Part shown: positions 34,956 through 49,791 of the stretch, piece by piece
Layout: the number at the start of each line of letters is the position of its first letter
Position numbering within the stretch: the first letter of the stretch is position 1
Assembly: GCF_950023065.1 (NCBI RefSeq)
Contig: NC_088680.1
Location: 46,550,559-46,614,558, forward strand
DNA from: Planococcus citri
Lineage: Eukaryota > Arthropoda > Insecta > Hemiptera > Pseudococcidae
Reading direction: 5' to 3'
Length of the DNA: 64,000 bases
Notes under the pieces: model-generated
Database searches by the model: none
The model's input: only the letters and a program-made list of their open reading frames with translations
Told to the model about the DNA's origin: nothing
Position numbers and translations under genes: made by a program

Positions 34956-35981
34956 CGTTACGCCAAGAATCTAATCGAAGATTGCGCAGATAAATTGCTG
35001 ATGATTTTCGAAAGATAAAAATGCATTACATCAGTAGACCTTTAAAAAAAAAATGAAAGATTTAAAGATCAAATCATCAAATTAACTTACTCAAATTTTT
35101 GTCAAAATTTCAATTTTTCAGTTCAAACACTCAGTAAGAAAATCAATTGATTAAACAAATTTTCAACTGCGTATCAGGTGATGTGATTTCACTGCAGTTA
35201 GCTAGGAATTAGGTACATATGTAAGCAATGTTTGCAACGCATTTTTGATTTTTTCCCCCTTTTTTTCCACTAAATAAACTTAGAGAGGTTAAAGGTGGAA
35301 TTTTAATTTAGTTAAACAACTAAACAAGACACAAAGATGTTGATATTTACTATCGACTGGTATAATTTTTATTAAATTTTCAGCAATGATAAAGACTTTG
35401 TAAATTTTTTTCTCTGATTTTCACCAAATGTAAACTTTAAATTGAAAATTTTCAGTGAGCATTAAGGTGTTTTAAAAAACCAAAATTTTGAGAATTCTAA
35501 ATTTATTAAAATTAGGTACCACGACCTTGACCTACAACCAAAAAAAATACTGGTAACTTTATTAGAACTCACAACCAGTAAGCAAAGTTTAAATTTTGTG
35601 TAATTAACCTGCAACTGTTTACCAGAAGCTATTTCTCAATAATCTGCTGGAACGTTTAACCTTTAACCAACATTTCTCTTTTCAGTTCACATCCCTAAAA
35701 AATACACACGATCGAAATTGAGATAAACGGTGATGAAAAATGCAATTTAATTTTTACTTTCACATAATGATTTTTTCCAGTTAAATTTAAACAAAAATAT
35801 TAATGTTAACGAATAATTTTTTAAAAAAAGTGTATTCTTTTAACAAAAAATACACAATTCGTTCATATTTAAAATAGAGAACCATTTTTTTGAAAGTTAA
35901 AATCAAACATCATCTTACATACAATAAATATTAAATACACAGGTAAAACACATTTTTAAAAAACAAGCAAATAAAACATTT
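34956..35981. other. Spacer between paralogues C and D, with 5' and 3' flank homology
   Basis: 35050-35110 resembles 37280-37340 (upstream of D), and 35700-35780 resembles 33780-33850 (downstream of C). The spacer therefore contains the promoter of C and the 3' end region of D. Otherwise it is AT-rich. Confidence 0.6.
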
Positions 35982-37026
35982 TTAAAATGGAGGTAAGCCG
36001 AATTTTTCAGGCTCGAATTCGAGCAATGAATTAAGCACTAAGGTGGCATTTTTTCTTCGTTCCATTGGTAAATTTTCGTCTGGAACGAGTACAGATTGCA
36101 TTCCAGCTTTTCTGGCTGCAGTAACACCGTTCGGAGCGTCTTCGAAAACCAGACACTGAAAATAACATTTTAGATAGATTAATCCATTCATTTTTTTAAA
36201 AAATTATTACTCCGTGAAAATAATGGATATTGAAATAAATTACCTGTTCAGGATCTGGATTATCAGGAAACCTCCTAGCACAAATTTGAAATATATCCGG
36301 ATGAGGTTTGCCTTTAGTTACTTCAGGATCACTACTTCCCATCACCATGTGATGAAATAAACTGAAAAGTTCTTGATGGTTGTGTATTTTAGCTTGAACA
36401 CTAGTATTACTACTGCTTGTAGCGATCGCGATCGGAATATTATGTTTAGCTAAATGTCTAATTAATCTTTCAGCACCTAAAATGAAACCATCATTTTATA
36501 AATTATTACATCTATAACAAAATACACGTCGTGTCCATTTAAGAATCGTACGATTAAAACCAAAATTCCAAGCTAACCTGGTAATAATTTAACATCTTTC
36601 AATAAATGAGTATATTTTTTAGCTTCTTTGGCGTATTCTTCGGTCGTAATCGGTAGTTCGCAAATTTCGACGATTTTTTTAGCACAATCCATATCCGAAT
36701 AACCCAATATTTCTAGTTTGAGGTGATCTGGTACTGCCTTGCCAAACTGACCGATTACAGCTAAATCTACTTTGTGGTAGCATTCTTCAGAATCTGAAAA
36801 TAAATCGCAATTTTTGTAAGCATATGAGTAGTTGTGTACGCTTTCGATACCAATTAACATGTTATGTAAGAGGTTGAAAAATTCAGGTAAAGATATGGAA
36901 AATGTATTCAAATTTACTCGTCAAAAATTAGTTATATATTTACTTACTCAAGAGTAATCCATCCATATCGAATATAACGTGAGTGACTGGTTTAAAAGTT
37001 GTTCCATTCGTGACACTGGGACTCAT
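35982..37026 (-). CDS. Pseudouridine-5'-phosphatase-like HAD hydrolase (paralogue D)
   Basis: Four coding exons read 37026-36948, 36793-36578, 36476-36244 and 36155-35982, giving 233 aa with exon lengths (79, 216, 233, 174) identical to paralogue C. Motifs are intact: D20/D22 in FDMDGLLL, ATSS, GKPHPD and CLVFEDAPNG. It ends FGLPPF. The expected role is cytosolic dephosphorylation of pseudouridine 5'-phosphate or a similar sugar phosphate, inferred from family resemblance. C and D also share flanking sequence: a probable non-coding first exon with donor GTAAGT (near 37309 for D, near 35090 for C) and a 3' flank around 35.7 kb resembling that around 33.8 kb. This indicates an older tandem duplication of about 2.1 kb. 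Residue differences between C and D are scattered, as expected for two maintained genes. Confidence 0.85.
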
Positions 37027-39479
37027 TTTGTAGTCTTTACAATATCTTTTTGTATTCTCTGAAATCGAAAGTGAGTAGGTTAGTAACTGTTTTCAGGTAA
37101 AAGTACATAGATTAACGCAGGGGTTTCGGGTTTTCATCGATATTTATAAAGGACATCCTTACACCGAGTACAATCTGTATCAATCAATCTAATCGAAGAT
37201 TGTACTGATAAATTGATGACCATTTTCCGAGATTTTCAGATGATAAAATACATTACTTAGATATCAGTAAATCTAGGGAAAAAATGAAAGATAAAGATCA
37301 AGTTAACTTACTCAAATTTTTGCTCAAATTTCAATTCTTCAGTTCAAGTGCTCAGCAAGAAAATCAATCGAATAATGAGACCGGCGCTCAGTTTTTCGAA
37401 CACGTTGACGTATTATCACATCCTTATCACTATTATGACACGGTAAACAACAAACATGTGATTACATAACGAATAACAAATTCATTTACGTTTGTCTTCT
37501 CCTCGATTTTAAAATAATAATTACATATTTACGAGAATATCCGCGCATAACATTTCGTAATATTTTACTTTTGCAGTATTCTTTTCATTCTTTCGCTCCA
37601 TCTTACAACTCAACAAAGGATTAGAAATTCACTGATAAGATCATGACCTTGAATCTTATCATTCATTGCTGATGAAAAAATTCTTCGCATGGTTTGAATT
37701 TGAAACTATTGAAATTTGTTGAATAATTACTAAAATTAATAACTCGAGAGGTATTCGGGAAAGTCTCATTTATTCAAAGTAATCGTTTCAAATCAGTGGC
37801 GTGTTCGAAAATATTTAAGCATCGCGAGATTCTGTATTTTTAATTAAGTATATTGATAAATTATCTTCGGTTTTATCAGTTTTTAAATAATTGGAAACGT
37901 TCAGAGAAACCTAGACAAAGGTATAGATGCTTTCATTTTACAAAAACACTTTATACGTAATGAATACTCGCTGGTGGTATATCACGAGTTAATCTACCAG
38001 TAATGAATATCAGAATAATTTTTACCAATTTAAGATGTTTCAAGTTAGCAACACCAACATCGTTGGTGAAATACTCTCGAAGGTATTTATGATATTTTTA
38101 GCGTGCTTTTAGTTTGATTTTTATGATTGTATAAATTGTTAAGCTTTTTGGTGGTATAAATATAATGCTTCCTTTGTAAATAAACTAGATCTAAAAAAAA
38201 AAATGCCAAACACCTGTAACACTGATGGTCAAATTGTGTGATAATGCCGGTAGAAAAATTTCATCAGCTTGTATCATTTCACCCTTAACTGTGTATGTAA
38301 ATTTTGCACTGGAAGCTCAGTTATTGATCATATTGTGGGTATAAGAAGAATATTTTTTTGTAATAATCGTATGGAAGAATTTTCAAGTAATCTTTCTCAA
38401 CAATACCGAAGTAGCAGACGATCATTTGATACGAATTAAATTGTATGCTAGCAGATAACGTTATCGGAGGAATTGAATCAACGCTTTTATTCGCGAATTA
38501 CTTAATCGTTCATATCTAATTAATGGGATGTGATTGCTCTACTCTTAAGTGAACAGTGCAGCTCATCTAATTATGGAAAAATTACTCGAAAAAAGGTTAA
38601 TTTAGTAACCACGCCTACACGTTATTTAATTCATCATCTCTATATTGGATTGAAACTGAAGTAAATTGGACGAACTACGTTGAAATTCTTTGTATTCAGT
38701 ATCTAATATGTGATAGTAGTGAAGCATAGGTAGATATAAGATTGTTATCTCTTTCTTTTATTCGTTCGATTTGAGATAAATTTGTCGACTAAAAACTTGT
38801 AGTAAGTTTCAAATATTCGAGTGTAACTGGTGAAAAATTAATTTTTATTTCATCTTGAAAGGTTAGCATAAATTTGAGGTGCGTATACTCAACTTTTTTT
38901 TTAGATTTTTTCTCTCCAATTTTTTCAAAAGTACTCCACCCTCCTATCTCTTTCTTTTGTTTGTTCAACTTGAGCTAACGTTGACTAAAAACTTGTACTA
39001 GATAAGTAAGTTTCAACGTTTCAAGTATTCGGGTGTAACCGATGAAAAATTCATTTTTATTATACCTTGAGTAATTTTCAAAAAACGTTCACTCAAATTT
39101 CTCTTATAAAATAGATACTCTGAATTTCGATGTTCAAATTCAGATACTTATCTGTAAGCTCAACGAGTAATCAAGAACTGAGCTTTCGACGCTAGATGAT
39201 AAATTTCACTCGCATTTCAGCACCGCCAACTGTTTTTCACCCATCAATTATCACACGTCAACCGTAGAAAGTCATTTTGCAAATAAAAATTGCAACGCCG
39301 AATTTCATAAAGCACCATTTTACCTTTCGTTTGAACATTACCTACTAAACTTAACCTACTCGTAGCTTTTTTCGTTCAAGTACATACATTGTAGACTAAC
39401 TTATTCATCGAACTTGGAACGATTTTTTGTTGGTTTTAGATGAGATGATTAGAGTTGATTTATATATGTATCAATACTG
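37027..39479. other. Divergent intergenic region between paralogue D and SHMT
   Basis: It contains the probable non-coding first exon of D near 37310-37340 and the SHMT promoter at the far end. No coding exon is seen. Confidence 0.5.
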
Positions 39480-39487
39480 TATCGATA
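39480..39487 (+). promoter_or_regulatory. DRE-like TATCGATA motif upstream of SHMT
   Basis: A perfect TATCGATA lies about 60 bp before the SHMT start codon. In Drosophila this octamer is the DREF-binding core-promoter element of many housekeeping genes. Its closeness to the ATG suggests a short 5' UTR. Function in this species is inferred. Confidence 0.4.
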
Positions 39488-39546
39488 TATTGATTGTAAT
39501 CGTACTGATTTACTTCACATCGTTTTTCTTATTCGATTAAAGAATC

Positions 39547-41783
39547 ATGCATACGACTCCCGAGCAACAATTACTCTCTGCTACCTTGGAAGAAGGTGAT
39601 CCTGAACTCAGCGAGTTAATAAAGGCTGAAAAAAAGCGCCAGTTCTCTGGCCTCGAATTGATTGCTTCGGAGAATTTTGCTTCCGTTGCTGTCCTACAAT
39701 GTTTGGGTTCCTGTTTGACCAACAAGTACTCGGAAGGACAGCCTGGTGCTAGGTAAATTTTTCTCGATAAGTAATCATCATTTTGGAACAATTTTTAATC
39801 TTGCCAATGTTTCAGATATTATGGTGGAAACGAATTCATCGATAAGATCGAATTACTTGCCCAGAAAAGAGCTTTAGAAGCTTTCAACCTCGATCCAGAA
39901 AAATGGGGTGTCAATGTTCAACCTTACTCAGGATCACCGGCTAATTTCGCAGTGTATACCGGTCTCGTACAACCACATGGAAGAATCATGGGTTAGTGAT
40001 TCGATTACATGTATACTAATGAAGCTTGCACGTATTGTACCTAATCGTTTACGTTTTATCAGCCTAAATGGCAAATTAATCGTACTTATTTTTCCACGGA
40101 TAATTGAATCTCTTTATCGATATATTTTTCTCGTTTTATTACGCAATCTAACACGCGTACGTTTCGATGATCGAGGTTATCGTTCTAATTACAAAGTGAG
40201 GAATGAGATCATTATTGAATAATATCTAAATTTTTGAAATTTCATCTCAACAGGATTAGATTTACCGGACGGTGGTCATCTTACTCACGGTTTTATGACA
40301 AGCAAGAAGAAAATATCAGCTACGTCGATTTTCTTCGAATCTATGCCATATAAAGTGAATCCTGCCACTGGTTACATTGATTACGATAAAATGGCCGAAC
40401 ACGCTCGATTATTTAAACCGCAACTAATTATCGCAGGTTTTTTACCTCATCATGAATAACTCGTTAATGTAATTTTTAAACGAAGAATTGCGCATAATAA
40501 AAGTATATTGTTCGATATAGGAACCACTTGTTACTCGAGATTCTTAGATTACGCCAAATACCGAGCTATCTGCGATGAAAACGATGCCATTATGTTCGCC
40601 GATATGTCTCATATTAGCGGATTAGTCGCTGCTGGAGTACATCCGAGTCCATTCGAGTACAGCGATGTTGTCAGTTCAACCACTCACAAAACTTTAAGAG
40701 GTCCTAGAGCCGGTGTTATATTTTATCGCAAAGGTATTTTTTCATTCGTCAACTGACAACTTTATTCCCAACGTAGATGAAGTTTACTCAAAATTATTAC
40801 CATATTTTGTCCATATAGGTGTGAAAAAAGTAACCAAAACTGGAGAAACCATCATGTACGATTACGAAGAAAAAATCAACAACGCTGTATTCCCAAGTTT
40901 ACAAGGCGGTCCTCATAATAATGCTATTGCCGGTATCGCTACAGCCATGTTACAAGCAAAATCACCGGAATTCCGAAAATACCAACAACGAGTAGCATCA
41001 AACGCTAAAAGACTGGCATCCGAATTGGAAAAATTAGGATTCTTCGTGGTCACCGGTGGAACAGATACTCATCTGGTTTTGGTGGATTTAGTAAAGTCTT
41101 TCAAAGTGACTGGATCGAAGGCTGAACATGTTCTCGAGCTGATTGATATAGCTTGTAATAAAAATACCGGTACGTATAATTTTTTTTCTCGCAACAATGC
41201 AAAATGCCAAAGGTCATGGGAATTATACGTAAGTACCCCCTGCCGGTGAATGAATCTTATCATTTCTGATAAATTTATCATTTATAATGGAAACTAACTC
41301 AACGCAAACATATTGTTCCCCATTTAAATGAAGTTATAACGAATAAATTATGTAAGAAAAACCTTTGACCGCGCGATTATTCTATCTAATATCTTCTCTC
41401 TTTCTAGTTCCCGGTGATAAAAGTGCTCTCAATCCAAGTGGCCTTCGTTTAGGAACACCAGCGTTGACTACTCGTGGTTTGAGTGAAGATGATATGGCTC
41501 AAGTTGCATCTCTAATTCATAAAGGTGACAATCGGACGATTATTTTTGTATTTTTTTTTTGTATTTATTGAAATTATAAATCCATAAATTATTTATTATT
41601 TTTGTGCGGAATTCAGGAATTTTACTTGCTCAAGAAGTTCAGGCTGCATCCGGACCGAAATTAGCTGATTTCAAATCAGTATTACATAAAGATGCTGTAT
41701 TCGTGGAGAAGGTAAAGAAATTGAAAAATGAAGTAGAATCTTTTGCTGGGAAATTCTTCATGCCTGGGCAAGGCATTTATTAA
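39547..41783 (+). CDS. Shmt: Serine hydroxymethyltransferase
   Basis: Seven coding exons read 39547-39752, 39816-39991, 40254-40436, 40521-40733, 40819-41169, 41408-41524 and 41617-41783. They sum to 1413 nt and encode 470 aa, the usual size for eukaryotic SHMT. Every junction is GT-AG and keeps frame. The PLP-dependent enzyme interconverts serine plus tetrahydrofolate with glycine plus 5,10-methylene-THF. Seen in the sequence: [37 protein letters not shown], the [20 protein letters not shown] block, [14 protein letters not shown] with PLP lysine K245, and [15 protein letters not shown]. The N-terminus MHTTPEQQ carries no obvious mitochondrial presequence, so the cytosolic form is the simplest reading. 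An alternative upstream exon cannot be excluded because AG precedes the start by a few bases. A poly(A) signal AATAAA lies at 41842-41847. Confidence 0.95.
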
Positions 41784-41841
41784 TACGTACAAATATTTTG
41801 TGATACGTGATTAAGTGATATTTTTCGTATTTCGTTTAAGA

Positions 41842-41847
41842 AATAAA
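41842..41847 (+). terminator. SHMT polyadenylation signal
   Basis: AATAAA begins 59 nt after the SHMT stop codon. It is the first canonical hexamer downstream on the plus strand. Confidence 0.6.
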
Positions 41848-43967
41848 TCTTTTTTTACTCAAGAGTTCGTTGTCAAACTATCGGAAAGTCATCAGGTATT
41901 TTCTTTCGAACGAACCGAAACCCTAGTCTATTTGTTAAAATTTGTCAACGTGAGTCTCGGCGTTTTACCAACATTTTCCTTAAAAAGGTCATTTTTTTAC
42001 TAAAAAATTGCAAAAAAAAAACTATTACTATGGTGATAGTGAATTCTAAAAACTATAGTTTTTCCGCAAAAATTGACAAAAATTCTCGCTTTTCATCAAA
42101 TTGCTAAAAAAAAACTCGCTTTTTTACCTAAAAGTGCCAAAAATTTCTGAAAAGTCACTTTTTTATCAAAGGTTGCTTAAAAGTTTTCTTTTTCCCCAAA
42201 AATTACTGAAAATTGTAGTTTTTTTTAATATTTCAAAGTCTCAATTTTTTCAAAATTTGCTAAAAGAGCTCTGCATTTTGCTAAAATTGTCTGAATCTTG
42301 CTAGAAATGGTCAAAAATTCTTACTTTTATGTCACAAATTGCCAAAAAATATTCCTTTATTGCCAAAAAGTTTCAAAGTAGTCTCACTTTTCAGACAAAA
42401 ATTTGGAAAATGTATCTTCTTTGCCAATAATAATTGTCAAAGTCTCAATAGAATTTCATTATTAAATTTCAATTTGAATGTTTATACATAGGCATATTGT
42501 TTCGTGGTTTTTTTTTGTTTTTTAATTGAAATCTTCTGTTTTTTTGTGATTTTTTTTCCTGTAAGTATTCATTATTTCTAAACTCAAAATTAAAGGCTAT
42601 TGAATTTTTGTAAAATTGAAAAAAAATTTAAAGTGCTTTCAATTTTTAGAACACTTTAGCACTTCTAATTTTCAGTTCGGATTAGACAAAAAATAAAATA
42701 CAACCTAATTTGGGTAACTTTAAATGCTCTGAACACAAATGTTCATTATCATGTTTTGCTAAAATTGAAGGGGTTAGAGAATTTTTAAAATTTCAATCAG
42801 TCATAGATGTTTCAATTTTAAGTGCAGGCTAAAATTGAAATGGCCTTATCATTTATCTCATTCAATTTCTCAGCAATTTTCTCATAAAAGTACCAATACA
42901 ATTTTGAGAAGTTGGGTTGGAAAAGATTTGCCATGCATCTTTGTGTTTTGTGAAAATTTAAAATTTAAAAATTAGACCAATGAAGTTGATAAATGATTTA
43001 AAATGAAACGATTGATAGTAAATAAGCATTATATTATAGTATATTTACACACAAATTCACTAAACATATCCTAAAAATGTTACTATCAAACAAAAATTGA
43101 ATGATGGATTATTGATTTTTCAATTTTAACAAATTTCAACCACTTTTGAAAAAGAAAAAATCTTTTAATAGGTGGTACTTTTACTTAGCTTATTGCTATT
43201 TTTGGAAAAATACCGTTGCAATTTCAAAAATGACTTGAAACATTTTTAACATTATTTCCCTCAATATTACGTTGAGAGAAATGCGAAAAATTCTTCCTCA
43301 ACCCCCCCCCCCCCCCTCCCCTCCTAATGCACAGAAATGCAGAATATTTTTGAAAATATTAACGATCTATCGTCCAATTTTTGTTCGACTTAACAAATGT
43401 CCTACTATTCATCTTTAAACTTAATAGGTACAAATACAAAATAGTTGAAAAACAGAAGAACAAAAAACAAATTAAAAATTAACTTAAAATTAAAAATACC
43501 AATTTCAACAACTGAAAAAAAATATTTTGAAATATCAAAACGACCATAAAAAAAAGAAGGCACCCTAATTTCAAATACTTGAATCATTTACACAAAATGA
43601 GTATTACAGTAGGTACATAGAGAGAAAAAATAATAGGTGTAGGTATTAACATTAAGTTCATTTAGCCTAATAGAACACAGTTCACACTCATTGAGCACTC
43701 AGTTCCATTTTCATTCTGAAAATTCTAATTTACTTTTTTGGCAAAAAATAGGCATTATTATACCCAAAATTTTCAACTAAGGACACCTGGTATGCTCCAT
43801 CATCATCGTGAGGGTTCGAAATTGAAATTATTAATATAGGTAGGTACTTATTTACACTTGGGCCATGCTGAAAAAAATGAAAATTTTTAGATCAAAATGT
43901 AAACTGGATGCTCAATATATTGTGTCCTTAAATTATCCCCCATTAGGCTAAATGCCTTACATAACAC

Positions 43968-43969
<2 letters not shown>
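41848..43969. other. Convergent intergenic region between SHMT and repo
   Basis: 42,000-42,450 is a degenerate run of TTGCTAAAA/AAAAATTGCCAAA-type repeats. There is a C-tract near 43303. No gene. Confidence 0.5.
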
Positions 43970-44002
<33 letters not shown>

Positions 44003-44017
44003 AGGCAGCACTTTAAT
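43970..44017 (-). terminator. Putative repo 3' end: ATTAAA followed by a 29-A tract
   Basis: On the minus strand the variant poly(A) signal ATTAAA (44012-44017) follows the repo stop by 3 nt, and about 14 nt later comes an uninterrupted genomic run of about 29 A. The gene keeps its introns, so this is not a processed copy. The A-run could be an ordinary microsatellite or mark the cleavage zone. Confidence 0.35.
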
Positions 44018-44020
44018 TTT

Positions 44021-45684
<1,664 letters not shown>

Positions 45685-48536
45685 TTTCGCGCCTGTGGAT
45701 TAAATCTGCAAGAATAAATAAACGAGTGTTGTGTGAGAAAAAAAATGAGATACTGCTGTATAGAAGATTATCTAGGCTATTTTTTTCTGTATTGTGAAAA
45801 CAGGTATTTGAGACCTTGATACTGATACTGAAAGGAAACTGGATAAAGTAACATTTTTGCTTCTTTTTTTGAAGTTGTAAGTGAAAAAGATACGAAATAA
45901 AACAATTTCAAGCCTCTGAATTTGTACAAATTGTGTCTAGGCAGACGGAGTCCATAGTTTCTATAATTTTTCAAAAAATTCTAAATTTGTATTTTTTCGA
46001 CAAAAATAATTTTTACTTTTAAGTAGGCTACCTGCAATCTACAGTTCATAAAAAAAATATAGGAGGAGAGAAAGTGGAAAAATTTTCAGGTGATGAAATT
46101 TTATTGCGAATTTCTATCAATTTGGCCTTTTGTTTCCGTCTGCGTTTTTAAATTTGGTTTTGGGAATCAACTTAATGGTTTTGACAAAATTAATTCCGAA
46201 AATGAGCGATAGGTACCTTACATTTATTATTATTTTTTTTAATTGATTTTTTAGTCCAACTTCTCGTTTGAAAATTTTTGAAATCCATTCTGCTAAAGTA
46301 GGTTTTCTGAGGCATTGGAAGGTCAAGCTTGTACTTTTGTGATGAATCAAAATGCAAAAATATAAATATGGGAATAAAAGTTGAAACAAGTTGAAGAGAG
46401 TTAACCAAATTTTGGTCATGTTCAAATTAAAATCAATCTATTCAGAAGCCTAATTTTGGCAGAAATGGGAACTACACATTTTTTGGGGTCAATTATTTTT
46501 CGAGAAAAAAAAAATAATAAGTAATACAAAATACTCAAAATCCTAAAATGTATGATTTGGACTGCTACAACTCTAAAGATATTTTTTTAGATCGTATTTC
46601 AACTATCAGCGATTTTTAGGTGCTCCTTCTAACATGAACGAGAAAAGAAAACGATCAAGTACTCTCTGGAACCAAATTTCTTCGAAATAATTCTCGAAAT
46701 TCCGAAATATGAAATTCAACACCAGCAACTTTGAGAATCTTTCATCTAGATCACATTCTCTCTTCTTCCGTTATTTTTGAAAGGCACATCATTCTGACAC
46801 GAGCCAAAAAAAGTTTAGATGAGTACCTGGGTATATTGTTTTTAAATTTCAGTTTTTTTTTTGAAATTTTAGCTTTAGAAAATACTTAACCTTCCCTACT
46901 GCTTTGAGCTGTTGCTCTGAAAAAATCTGGAAAATATTTCTTAGAGACATTATTCGATTTTTCAAATTTTCAATTTCAATTTTTCATCATGTTTAAGTAA
47001 AAGCATAGGTACCTATACCTACTTTGAAATAAAAACTGGAAAAGTAAAAAATTATATTGTTGTTGCATTTTTTGAAAAAATACCTTTCTATAGTAAAAGG
47101 GAAAACATTTCAAAATGTAGAGTGAAAAATGAAAATATGCTTTGCTTTTTTCTCTTTAAAAAAAGAAAAAGTTGGAGTTGAGTCGAGGAAAAATTGTGCT
47201 ACGATATCAAAACAACTTGACAAAAATTTAAGACTTTCAATCTGAGCCAGAGCCTTCATTATATTCAAATACATACATTCTAAATATTTGAATTTTCAAA
47301 AAACATGATTGAAATTTTTTGAATAATATTCAGGTAGCCTACATAGTACTTACTTAAGTAAAAAATATTTTCTCTCAGAAAATATCTGTTTATAGGTACT
47401 TACTCATCTCTTGAAAACGTACGAGTTTAGATTTTTTTGAAAAATTCAATAATATGCAGGGCATTTAACAATCCAAAAAAATTGAATTGAGAAAAATTTT
47501 CATTTTTGTAAAAATAAAAAATGTACCTAGACCTACCTAACATAATAAAGCAAAAAACGCAACAGTTTTGAAAATTTGTTGCAATTTTATTTTGAAATTT
47601 GAAGTATAGGGAGGAACTAAAAAATCAAGTAGCAAATTTTCAAAATCACGTTGCAAAAAAATAAATTATCTACCCATGAAATTGATTATAAAATCAAAAT
47701 ACATTTTCCATACAAGTTAAAGTTTTTTCTGCAAGGAAATTTTGATGCTGCATAGAAATATTTACTTATTATGTTTTTATACTTCAACTAAAATTCCAAA
47801 ATCAATCTTTTTTCAAAATTGAAAATAACTCCGCGACATTTGATCTTGTTTATTTATTCCAATTTTTTCGCCATGTGAACATTTTTCCTTGTGTTTTGTT
47901 AGAGTTGTCAAAAAAAATTGGAATTAAATTCTGCGTTTTGGGGCATTGAAATTTTTCTTTATGAGTCCTCCGAACTTCTTCCGAGCCCAATCTTTTAAAG
48001 ATCAAGTACATATAACCTACAAAAATGGACATCTGCTACTTTGAATTTATTTTCAAATCAGCTGTTTTTTTAAAAAAAAATAGTGTTTGAGACATTTTTG
48101 AAGATCAGGCAAAAGAGCTCAAACAGTGTTGAAAACAGAATTTTTAAAGTGTTTAGTTGGCCTATTTTAACTCACTTTAAAATGAGTTGAATCGAGTGAA
48201 GAGTTGATTTATTTTCAAAAAGAGTTTATCAACCCCAGGTTGGCCAGGTTGCATGTTGCCTCCCAATTTTTGTGTTCCAAAATCTCAGCAAAAATTGTCG
48301 GGGCCCAAAATTCATCGATCATTTAGCATCCCAGTGTCAATTATTATTTTTAGAAATTTCAATTTTTCTATTCATACAAATTTTTAATCTGACAAAAATG
48401 GATTTCCAGGTATAAAAGTGAACTATGGCAGTGTGCTTTCACTGAGAAGGGTAGAAAGAAGGAAAGAGAGGGGGAAGAAGGAAGACTTTGCATCAATTGG
48501 ATCTGTGAAAAGTGAGGACTTTCATCATTCAAGTGA
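45685..48536. other. Upstream or intronic DNA of repo, no coding exon
   Basis: AT-rich. The frames at 46117-46425 and 47850-48032 are unconvincing. It probably lies within a 5'UTR intron of repo. Confidence 0.4.
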
Positions 48537-49791
48537 GGGGTCATTCCACGTCAATTGGACCAAGAAGTGAAAGGGAGGTTCGGCGATTTTTTTGAAATTT
48601 TTCCTGTGGAAAGACCTACCGAAGGGATGACCAATGGCGCAAATCGCAGCCCTCTAGCTCATTTTTAAAGGCAGCCAGGGGGTGTTAAAGTTTTCAGTGA
48701 TCCTAAAATATCATCCATTTCAGCAGTGGATTACTCGATAACCGCGATACCTACCAAAATGGAACTTTTTCTCATATGTAGTTAGGGGTTTTGAAAGGCT
48801 TTTTGGTGATATCATAAAAATCAGTGTTGCCACTTTTTTTTGTACAAAAAATTAGCTCAAAAAGTTTCAAAACGTACCTAGTTTTCATATCGTTCCAACT
48901 CTCAAAAATTCTGAAAAAAATATATTATGCACAACTATGCTGAACAACATATTAAAAAATTGGGATGGCGTTATTCCGTAAAATCGATTTTAAAAAATTG
49001 AAAATTTCCGAAAAAATACGATAAAAAAGGTTTTATTAGGTGAAGTTGACCCATTTGACCCCAAATTCGGAAAGATTCAAAAAATGAACGAATTTTTATT
49101 TTTTTGTTGTGAGTGTAATTTTTATCAACTTGTTCATGAAATACGTCAGAAAATTGAAAATTGAATTTTTTCGAATTTTGTTTTTCTTTGTGAGGAGTTT
49201 ATTTTATCGAATATAAGGTTTTTTTTCAACTTTTTTGACAGATGCGTAAGAAATAGGGGTCAAATGGGCCAACTTCACCAATAAATACTTTTATTCATAT
49301 TGTTTTAAATCAAAAAATCCCATTTTTTCCGCAAATTTTGAATTTTTTTAAATCGACTTTGCAACATGGTACCATCCCAATTTTTTAATATATTGTTCAG
49401 CATGAAAAGTTGTGCATAATGTATTTTTTTCAGAGTTTTTGAGAGTCGGAACGATATGAAATCTACGTTTCGAAACTTTTTGAGCTAATTTTTTGTACAA
49501 AAAAAAGTGGCAACACTGATTTTTATGATATTCCCAAAAAACCTTTCAAAACCCCTAACTGTGAGAAAAAGTTCCATTTTGGTAGGTATCGCGGTTATTG
49601 AGTAATGAAATGGATGATATTTTAGGATCACTGGAAACTTTGACACCCCCTGGCTGCCTTTAAAAATGAGCTAGAGGGCTGCGATTTGCGCCATTGGTCA
49701 TCCCTTCGGAAGGTCTTTCCACAGGGAAAATTTCAAAAAAATCACCGACCCCCCTACCACTTCTTGGTTCAATTGACGTGGAATGGCCCTT
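48537..49791. mobile_element. 1.25-kb foldback element
   Basis: The left arm (48537 to about 49064) starts GGGGTCATTCCACGTCAATT. The right arm (about 49256-49791) ends in its complement, AATTGACGTGGAATGGCCC. Arms match over most of 520 bp, for instance GCGCAAATCGCAGCCCTCTA versus TAGAGGGCTGCGATTTGCGC. The centre is AT-rich and less symmetric. No transposase frame is visible. Confidence 0.75.

Noticed and set aside
36797..36911. In-frame upstream extension of paralogue D exon 2
   Set aside because: It is intron read-through. The acceptor at 36793 gives the same 216-nt exon as in paralogue C.
40713..40818. ATG upstream of SHMT exon 5
   Set aside because: It is the in-frame end of exon 4 and the intron. 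Splicing 40733 to 40819 restores the conserved protein.
43303..43325. C-rich tracts here and near 1888, 58447 and 61236 as possible structured DNA
   Set aside because: Single homopolymer runs without the spaced pattern of a quadruplex or i-motif cluster. They are common in this genome.
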